This document shows positions 56,067 to 64,000 of a stretch of DNA of 64,000 nucleotides, piece after piece (position 1 is the stretch's first letter; every line of letters starts with the position of its first letter). The stretch comes from Pinus tabuliformis. Taxonomy: Eukaryota; Streptophyta; Pinopsida; Pinales; Pinaceae. A model generated the notes under the pieces. It saw only the letters and a list, made by a program, of their open reading frames with translations. It did not search any database and was not told where the DNA came from. The stretch is taken from assembly GCA_031772625.1 (NCBI GenBank), contig CM062812.1:729838300-729902299 (forward strand), in the 5' to 3' direction. The translations under genes were made by a program, and so were the position numbers.

Positions 56067-59000
56067 TCAACGCTTGAGTAGTTCTGGATGCTTCTATATA
56101 AAATTCTCATCCTCCCATGTGGAATCTTTAGTGGATAAGTTCTTCCACTTGATAAGATACTCCGAAATTGATCGATTTCGTAGCTGTCGAGTTCTTGTTT
56201 CTGTGACAGCTTTCGATTCCAATATAATTTTTCCCTCCTCGTCAAGTTCTAGCAATATTGTTTGAACTGGGAGCTTGTTGCCTATAACCTTCTTCAAAGA
56301 TAAAACATGGAAAAATAGGTGCAATCGAGAAGCTACAGGAAGCTCCAATTTGTATGCCATAGTACCAATCTTTTGCAACACCTTGTACGGACCATAATAC
56401 TTTGGTGATAATTTATTATCCTCCTTAGCTTTCTTGAGGGACATTTGCTTATATGGTTGTAGCCATAGGAATACCCAATCACCTACATCAAAACTTCTTT
56501 CACTGCGATGTTGATTTGCCTATTGTTTCATTCTATTCTGTGTCAACACGAGGTTATCCTTTAAGAGTTGGAGGACTTGTTGTTGATGTTTGATGTGATG
56601 TTCCACTGCTTGAACCTTAGAATTTTCTCTTAAATATGATGTGATGGATGGTGGCTGATATCCATAAAGTGCCATAAATGGGGTCATTTTTGATGTTGTA
56701 TGGAAGGAAATGTTATACCACCATTCATCTAGAGGCAACTATTTGACCCATTGTGTCTATTTATCAGATACAAAGCAACGAAGATATCCTTCCAAACATT
56801 TGTTTACTATCTCAGTTTGCCCATCAGATTGAGGATGATAAGATGAGCTATGAGCTAACTGAGTACCAAGACAAGAAAATAATTCTGTCCAAAAATTTCC
56901 AGTGAAAATGGGATCTCTGTCACTTACAATAATCTTTGGGTTTCCATGTAGCTTTTGAATTGTTTCCATAAATGCAGTAGAAATTGTACTGGCTTTAAAT
57001 GGATGTGATAATGCACAAAAGTGTGCATACTTGGTAAGTATGTCAACTACCACCATGATGACACTCTTTCCCTCAGACTTGGGTAAACCTGTGATAAAAT
57101 CCATTGAAACCTCCTCCCAATGTTGTCTTGGAATGGATAAAGGTTGTAATAGACCCGATGTCTTAATTGTTTCGACTTTGTTTTGTTGGCAAACCAAACA
57201 TTCCGCCACAAATTTTTGAATATCCGATTTAATTGCATCCCAAAAAATTTCCTTCTTAACCCTGTGGTAAGTTTTTAAAAATCCTGAGTGCCCTCCTAAG
57301 GGAGAAGTGTGCAATTCCATAAGAATCTTTTTTTTTAGTTGGTAATTCTTACAGAGGTATAAATGATCTTTGTACCATAAAGAATCCTTTTTGCAGCTAA
57401 ATGTATCAGACATACTGGAATCTTGTTGTAACTTTCAAATAAGTGCCCACACTTCTTCGTCAGTCTTCCATTCCTCCCTTGCTTTGTTTATCCAATCTAG
57501 TTGGATAATAGAAATGGCGCACAACAATGCTTCCACATCCTCATCCTTTCTTGAGAGTGCATCTGCCACCACATTTTGCTTCCCTTTTTTGTAGATGATT
57601 TCAAAGTCATAACCCAACATCTTTGCGACCCACTTTTGTTGCTCTTTAGAGGATAATATTTATTCTAAAAAGTATTTAAGGCTATCATGATCTGTTTTTA
57701 CCTTGAAGTGTCTTCCCATTAGGTAGGGTCGCCATTTCTTAAGTGCATGGAGTATTTCCAACATTTCCTTCTCATAAATAGCTTTGTGTAAAAACTTTCC
57801 CTTGATTGGACGACTTTCAAAAGCAATGTGTCTTTCATCTTGCATTAAAATAGCACCAATTCCATTTCCTAAAGCATCACATTCCACAATAAAGGTTCTT
57901 GTGAAGTCCGATGTAGCTAAGACCGGTGCTTGGCACATTTCCTCTTTAAGATGTTCGAAGGCCTTTGTTGCTTCTGGAGTCCATGAAAATGCATCTTTCT
58001 TCAATAATGTTGTTAGAGGTGCTACTATTCTCCCATAATTCTTAACAAACTTGTGATAATACCCTGTCAACCTGAGAAATCCTCGCAAATGCTTTATGGA
58101 TGTGGGGATTTTCCATTCCTTAATGGCTTTGATTTAGATAGGGTCTACCTTAACTCCTTCATGAGATATAATATGACCCAGATATTCCACCTCTTGTACT
58201 CCAAAGAAACATTTGGATCTTTTTGCATATAATTGTTTCTCATCCAATAGTTGTAGCACCCTGTCAACATGTTCAACATGATCCTTCCAAGACTTGCTGT
58301 AGATTAGTATATCATCAAAAAATACTAACATAAATTTTTTAAATAATGGTTCCAAAATGGAATTCATCAAACCTTGAAATGTTGAAGGTGCATTGGTAAG
58401 GCCAAAAGGCATGACCAAAAATTCATAATGACCCTCATGAGTTCTAAATGTTGTTTTCGGAATGTCTTCAGTCTTCATTCTCATTTGATGATATCCTGAA
58501 CGAAGATCCAACTTGGTGAAGTAAATTGATCCATGCAATTCATCCAGTAATTCATCAATGACGGGAATGGGAAACTTATCTTTAATAGTGAGCTTGTTGA
58601 GCTCCCTATAATCCGGACACATGCGCCATGATCCATCCTTCTTGTGCACTAATACTACTGGAGCAGAGAAAGAAATTTTACTCGGTTGAATTATACCAGC
58701 CTCTAGCATTTTTGCCACCATATGTTCAATTTCACTCTTTTGGGCATAGGGATATCTGTACGGCCTGATGTTTGGAGGAACACTTCCTGGAATCAGATGA
58801 ATAGCATGATCATGATCACGAATAGGTGGGAGACCTTTGGGAGTCTCAAATACCTTGGAATGATTGTCCACAAAATTTTAGAGATCTGGAGAAATAGATG
58901 ATTGCAATGTGGAAACATCTAGCGAACATAATTGTGCAATTACACCCCTTTGTGCCTTTTTTAGAAGCCTTGTCATATCGTTAGAGCTGATTATCTTTCT

Positions 59001-60539
59001 TGGTTTCCCCGCAATACCCCTTAATTCAACTTCCTTTCCTTCCACAGAAAATTTCATGAAAAGTTCGTGAAAATTAAAAGCTATTGTACCCAAGGATTGT
59101 AGCCATTGGACTCCTAGTACAACATCACCACCTCCCATTGGAATGGAAAGCATTGGGCTACTCAATACATATTCTCCCATCGATAGCTTGATATTATGGC
59201 ACTTTCCAGAGCAATTTATTGTTCCTCCATTTGCAACCATCACTTGACACTCTGGTGCTTGATATAAGAAGCAATTCAATTCTTTTGCTACCTTACAATG
59301 AATAAAATTGTGGGTACTTCCTGAATCAATCAACACTATTACCTTTTTCTTCTTGATTTGTCCTTCTATCTTGATGGTTTGAGGAGTGGTAATTCCCGCC
59401 AATGCATTACAATATATGGTCGGATTCATTTATTCTTTATCTAGGCTTTGTTCCTGGAGTATATCCTCTTCTTTTAACCTTTCTTTCTCCTTTTCTTCTT
59501 CCTCTTCGCAATCTATGTAGAATAATTTCTTCTCAGCACACTAATGACCTTTAGTGTATTTGCTATCACAACTGTAACAAAGCCCTTTTTCTCTTTTTTC
59601 TTCCAATTTTTTTGGTGTAAACCTTATAGGTTGTGGAAGACTAGGGGAAAAAACACTTCCATCTTTATAGTTGTGAGTGGTATGCTTCGTAGTTGCCATA
59701 ATTTTTCTTTCCATTTTTCTTGCTAACCTGAATGCCTTCTCTAATGAATTAGGTTCCCAAAGGCAAACATCATGTTGGATATTATCCTTTAAAGTCCCTA
59801 TGAACACATCAATCCTATGCTCCTCTGGAATATTTTTTACTCTTATGTTCAATTTTTGGAACTCCTCAATGTGCTCCATTATTGAACCCTTTTGTTTGAG
59901 ACTTATCAATTGGCTAAAAAAAGTGTTTCTTTTTGTATCCTCATAATGTGCTGTCAATTATTTCATAAAAATTGCCCAAGTGATAATTTGTTTACGAGAG
60001 CAAAGCCATTGCTACCATACAAACTAATTTGGTTCCAAATATAAAGTTGCAATACGTACCTTTTGTGTGTTTTGCACATTATTTAGATCGAAAAATTGCT
60101 CCATCTGTAATATCCATGTTGCGGGATCCTTGCCATCAAACTTCCTCATATCGATTTTTGGAATATGGTGGGTCTTCGATCCCACATTAGAGTCTAAGAA
60201 ATCATGATTAACATTTCTTTTTTTCGCATCATGAGTTTCCTTTACTACCTTTTCACCATTAGCAAGTATTTCTTGTTGAAAATTTGTTAAATCTATCTTC
60301 AAATCTGCCATGTCTCTCTTCAAATCTATCTTCAAATCGTCCATCTTAGGTTCCACACCCTTTATCTTAGATTCCACGCCATTTATCTTAGCTTTTGTTA
60401 GCTTTTGTGAGAGTGACATTTGTTGCACTTGTTCTTGTAATTTTGATATATCATGTAGCATTTCTTCCTCTTCTTCATGAGTCATGCTAGAGCTTTCAGG
60501 TTTCTTACTAGGTGTTTGCATTTTCTTTCCTCGGAGCAT
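56067..60539 (-). pseudogene. gag-pol: chromovirus-2 gag-pol with thirteen nonsense codons
   Basis: The start is ATG 60539 and the native stop 56067, 1,491 codons in one frame. Domains in order: coiled coil and gag (60539-59541) with zinc knuckle [12 protein letters not shown]; protease [10 protein letters not shown] (59429-58878); RT with MCPDYRELN and FFDDIL (58871-58134); RNase H (58088-57435); integrase HHCC and DDE core (57413-56740); GPY module and chromodomain (56444-56094). Stops lie at 60024, 60012, 59958, 59541, 59430, 58878, 58134, 57660, 57435, 57757-free region excepted, 56757, 56739, 56520 and 56094 (lowest base given). Compared with chromovirus-1, seven are C to T and one is G to A. 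Catalytic residues of protease, RT and integrase remain. It is inactive without suppression of the stops. Confidence 0.92.
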
Positions 60540-61204
60540 CAGTTACCGATAATAATTCTCTACTATGCCCTTTGAATTCGTTCAAAATAAATTTTCAAAC
60601 CAAGCTTATGCAAAAATTTAAAAAAATCTACACACCTTTTTTCACTTTGTAGGAGCTCGATATTGCCTCTGATGTATCTCTGTACTTTCTGATCATCTAG
60701 TTCTGAAATTGCAATCTGCAATAGCCCTCTGTGTCCTCCTTTCAATGCGACCATTCTGACCCAAATGGGATTCCCCAAGGAAGAGTTATGTGAAATCTCC
60801 CACAGTGACTTGATTATAGACTAGTTCAGTAGAGCGAACTTGTACGACGTGCCACAAGTCACTGTTTCGACCTTTAGCTCTAAAAAATACCTAAAAGAAA
60901 CTACATCCCATCCTCTTTCTGTAACTTCTTATAAAATTTCAATCCGATGCTCAAAGAGAAGGTTATGACGATTTTCCCCAAGTCACCTATTTGGAATGTA
61001 ATTTAGGAGTCTGCAAAAAAGACCAACTTCCTCAGATCATATCTTTGCAAATATAGTGCAAAAAGCTCTGAAATTCGGACCCGAGGTTCAGCGCGATGTC
61101 TTCTCAAATGGGTTTTTTTTTTAGCTTCTGAAACATCGCAGCAAAAATATTATAGCAACAATTCCACGATGACCTATTTGGAGCAGCGAAACCCTAGAAT
61201 CAAA
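60540..61204 (-). other. chromovirus-2 untranslated leader
   Basis: It corresponds to 38374-39037 of chromovirus-1, with many substitutions and no conserved frame. A short frame at 60563-60778 is not shared intact. Confidence 0.55.
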
Positions 61205-61216
61205 GCTCTGACACCA
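61205..61216 (-). other. chromovirus-2 primer-binding site
   Basis: gctctgacacca on the plus strand reads tggtgtcagagc on the element strand, one base away from the perfect site of chromovirus-1. Confidence 0.9.
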
Positions 61217-61218
61217 AA

Positions 61219-61551
61219 TGTTATGAAACCAACTCAAGAAAAGATAGAAAAGATAGATTGACGCCTTAGAATTCAGCCTCTTCGAGGGGGCAACCTCCTT
61301 TACATTACATAAATGAACAATTCTTCAATGATTCAAATGACAAAACCTCCTTTCTATATATAGGAGTCTAAGGAGTCACAATATAACCCAGCCGACCTAA
61401 CAATAATAATATAAAGCCACAAAAATAACAATAGAGGGATTCTATGGGGCACAGTAATAACAATATGGGGATAATACGGGAACAACAATATTAATAAGGG
61501 ATGAAACTACAATAGTAATGGGGTAATCACTAGTATTATAGGGACCCAACA
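61219..61551 (-). repeat. chromovirus-2 5' LTR (333 bp)
   Basis: The plus strand begins tgttatgaaacc and ends gacccaaca, next to the taatc duplication. It is the promoter-bearing LTR of the minus-strand element. Confidence 0.95.
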
Positions 61552-61556
61552 TAATC

Positions 61557-61884
61557 CAGGCAATCCTCCATGCTAGTGATAGATGATGACCAATAAACGA
61601 CATGCATATGCCATGCATGCCAAAACTAGTGAGGAAATATACATGCAACTCAATACGTTCAAGAAAACCCTATTGTAGTTGTTGATCCCAATGTCCTCTT
61701 GTGATTTTCTTCTCTTCCATTCCCTTATTGCTCGAAAAATCCAAATATTCCACACTCCTCCAAGAGTGCTCCAATAAAACTCTAAGTGTCAAAGAATGAG
61801 AGAAAGAGAATAGAGAGAGAGCTCCTAAAACTGAACTGGCCAAGCTTGCGCACTAATTCTTAGAAGCCTTTTTCTTAGTGAGGT
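61557..61884. other. spacer between chromovirus-2 and copia-D
   Basis: About 330 bp with a GA-rich run near 61795-61822 and nothing recognisable. It is the continuation of the sequence into which chromovirus-2 inserted. Confidence 0.4.
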
Positions 61885-62298
61885 TGTTGGGAATAATATT
61901 GAGAGGAGCGGGTGAATCATTATTTATCAAATCAATAACTTTTTCATTTCATACTCATATTTATATATGCTACTTCAATGAATGGAAATCGCGTGTGCAC
62001 GCAACTGTCTTTAAGGAAACCAGCATATATCTAGTGCACTTATGATTCAGTTAATTCATCATATGTTTATCTTTAATAAATACTTTAATAACCATTTAAA
62101 CAGTAGCCATGTGCAGTAATAATAGAATAAACCATCACACATAAGAAACAAACATGGGCACCAAGATTTAAGGTGGAAACCTAATGCAGGAGACAAAACA
62201 CCTGCTGTTGTTGTCTCTGTCTTCTTTTAATATAACAAAAAGTTGTTTACAATCTTGTACTACCACAGAATCATACCACTACATAAGCATCCACATGA

Positions 62299-62530
62299 AG
62301 AAGGCTACAACCACCTCTCATTCTCCAGCTTGTACTAGAAGGGAGCTACAACCCCTTAGCTCTTGTACTATTGATATGTTTACTAGTATGTAGGCGCTGT
62401 CCTACAGAAGGCTCCAACCTTCACTCATTCTCTAGTTGCTACTGGAAGGGAGCTCCAACCCCCTGGCTCTTGTACTGGCTGATATGTTTACCATTACATA
62501 GGTGCTAGCCTATAGAAGGCTACAACCTTC
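62299..62530. repeat. 108-bp module repeated in copia-D LTR
   Basis: gaaggct(a/c)caacc recurs at 62299, 62407 and 62515, each followed by 'ctc.tt.tc.ag' and 'ggaagggagct.caacccc'. The copia-A LTR carries the same module at about 14150-14370. Confidence 0.8.
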
Positions 62531-63247
62531 TCTCTTCCTCCAGGGACCGCGTTTCATAAATTTTTAGACTGGACACTTCTGGTACACAAAAAAAATATGA
62601 AGGCCATGTTTCATCCAATTTTAATACCGGACCCATTAGCAATATTAAAGCTCAAAATAAATCACCACTGCAATACATCCAATCACTGAAAACCCATCAT
62701 CGCTGAAGAAAATCATAGTGAATCAATCTGAACATTCAAAACATTTTCACTAGAACATAGTCACCAAAACACAGAGAAGAACCTAGAACTCTGCGTCAAC
62801 AACTAGAACCAACTACAACTTCAAACCTCATCTCTCATAATGTATACACTACTTTGAAGAACTAAACCGGCATGTATACGCACCTTCACCAAGATGAACC
62901 AGCCTATAGATCTGCAAATACTAACTTAAAACTTTAGAGCCATTCCAGACTTCAGTCATATTGAGATCATAACATTTACAAAATAAAACATGTGTTAGTA
63001 TTCAGATCTAGATTATCCATGATCATACCACATAATGATAATTCATTTAAGGTCTTATGATCCTAATCCATCATTACATCTCATCCATCATCAACCACTT
63101 AGGTGCATCCTTAGTTTAGATCAATCAAAGTGTCAAAAACCCATAACATGCACATTTTCTTTTGATCTAACTCTTCATAATATATTCATTGCTTGCACAC
63201 TTAGACTTTTGATTTTGTCCTTCTTATATACTTAGATCCTTTGTCAA

Positions 63248-63357
63248 TACCTCAGACCAAAACCTCGGACCAATACCTTCGACCAAATCCTTAAACCAAA
63301 AGCTCGAACCAATACCTCAGACCAAAACCATTGACCAATACCTTAGACCAAAACCTT
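63248..63357. repeat. 13-bp tandem array in copia-D LTR
   Basis: About eight to nine units of the type 'acctcagaccaaa', alternating aaa and aat endings. Confidence 0.85.
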
Positions 63358-63550
63358 GATTTTACATTCCATACGTGCTTTCCCTTATGTGAAAGTGTGT
63401 GCATATGTATTCTATTAACCCGTGTGTGTTTGTTGTTTGGACAAAGAGAACCATCGTATAATTCTTAAACCATTCTCTTTCTTGAATCTTCTTAAACCAG
63501 CATATATGTGAGTTTCCATCAAGGACAACACCTATATCATAATGCCAACA

Positions 63551-64000
63551 ATCTCCCTCTTTGGACTTGATGACGACCATATTGGTGTTTATTACGTCAA
63601 GCTTTAGAACCAGATAGATATATCAAACAACACCAAGATACTCTCCCCCTTTGACATGAAGGGTAAAGAGCGGACAAAGATATTATCCCCCTTTGAGATA
63701 CACTATGCTAAAAACTTCCCCTTTGTATATGGTAAGATTCACTACCCCTGAGCACTTGAAGAGTCTGCAAAAATATTTTCCAAAAGAATACATGACTCTA
63801 TATCTCAACTATGTCAGTATGACCTTCCTATCACTAATGACTCATACATACATCAATCTCCCGACCAAGCGGGCATATACCAAATTTGAGTCATCTACCC
63901 AACCAACTGGGGATATACATGACTGAAATATAGCAATTATTACATCATCCTTCCCATGCATAGAGGGGTTACAAATTACATCATAGGTATTTTCATGACC
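63551..64000 (-). other. copia-D polypurine tract and start of its interior
   Basis: atctccctcttt at 63551 is the PPT on the element strand. The rest resembles the 3' non-coding interior of copia-A and copia-B ('ctctccccctttgacat', 'ttacatcataggtattt.catgacc'). The element continues past the right edge. Confidence 0.6.

Larger units (their letters stand above)
55705..61551 (-). mobile_element. chromovirus-2 (Ty3/gypsy), inverted second family member, 5,847 bp
   Basis: It has two 333-bp LTRs differing at about 15 sites, a perfect duplication taatc (55700-55704 and 61552-61556), a primer-binding site with one mismatch, a polypurine tract and a 4,473-base gag-pol frame. It is the same family as chromovirus-1, in opposite orientation, 11.8 kb away. 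All coding damage is nonsense; the frame is never shifted. Confidence 0.95.
61885..63550 (-). repeat. copia-D 3' LTR (1,666 bp)
   Basis: It starts tgttgggaataatattgaga and ends aatgccaaca before a pyrimidine tract at 63551. Family text is shared with the copia-A LTR ('aaaccatcacacataag', 'tttaaggtgga.acc.aatgca', 'gaaggctacaaccttc'). The bases before it (gaggt) would be the target duplication, but the other end is outside the window. It is internally repetitive. Confidence 0.8.

Overview
This window is a stack of nested LTR retrotransposons from the nuclear genome of a large-genome seed plant. The AT-rich composition, the huge internally repetitive LTRs, and the style of the copia gag and chromovirus families suggest a gymnosperm; that assignment is inference. 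I find no host protein gene that I can support, and no tRNA, rRNA or CRISPR locus.

Layout. (1) Positions 1-15864 are copia-A, a minus-strand Ty1/copia element cut by the window edge. Its gag is split by a complete 8.46-kb gag-only element (3448-11903, target duplication aaccc) with LTRs of 2.6-2.8 kb. (2) Positions 16908-50321 are copia-B, a minus-strand relative of copia-A. Its left LTR holds element E (17448-21666, plus strand, 185-bp LTRs, duplication gctcc). Its pol holds element F (25520-30260, plus strand, duplication actgc). Its right LTR is split by an old minus-strand Ty3/gypsy element (35435 to about 49000). That gypsy element is itself split inside the integrase zinc finger by chromovirus-1 (38026-43935, plus strand, duplication taatt). 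(3) Positions 51307-53711 are a decayed plus-strand gypsy fragment. (4) Positions 55705-61551 are chromovirus-2, an inverted second copy of the chromovirus family (duplication taatc). (5) From 61885 to the right edge is the 3' LTR and start of copia-D, again minus strand.

The least familiar object is element F. It has a 5-bp target duplication and TG...CA ends, yet I see no direct terminal repeats and no pol domain. It carries one long reading frame of about 1,000 codons: a 581-codon open part of unrecognised fold, then a coiled-coil-rich part broken by a shift at a run of seven C and four in-frame UAG codons. The first of these UAG codons lies in a UAG-CAA-UUA context. Its 5' region has a dense cluster of GCGAT words.

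The two chromovirus copies decayed in opposite ways. Chromovirus-1 has single-base indels and no nonsense codon. Chromovirus-2 keeps one reading frame over 4,473 bases but carries 13 stop codons. By eye the LTR pairs differ at 6 of 334 sites (chromovirus-1), 15 of 333 (chromovirus-2) and 17 of 185 (E), giving a relative age order. Mismatch counts are by hand; copia and old-gypsy LTR borders are approximate where stated.
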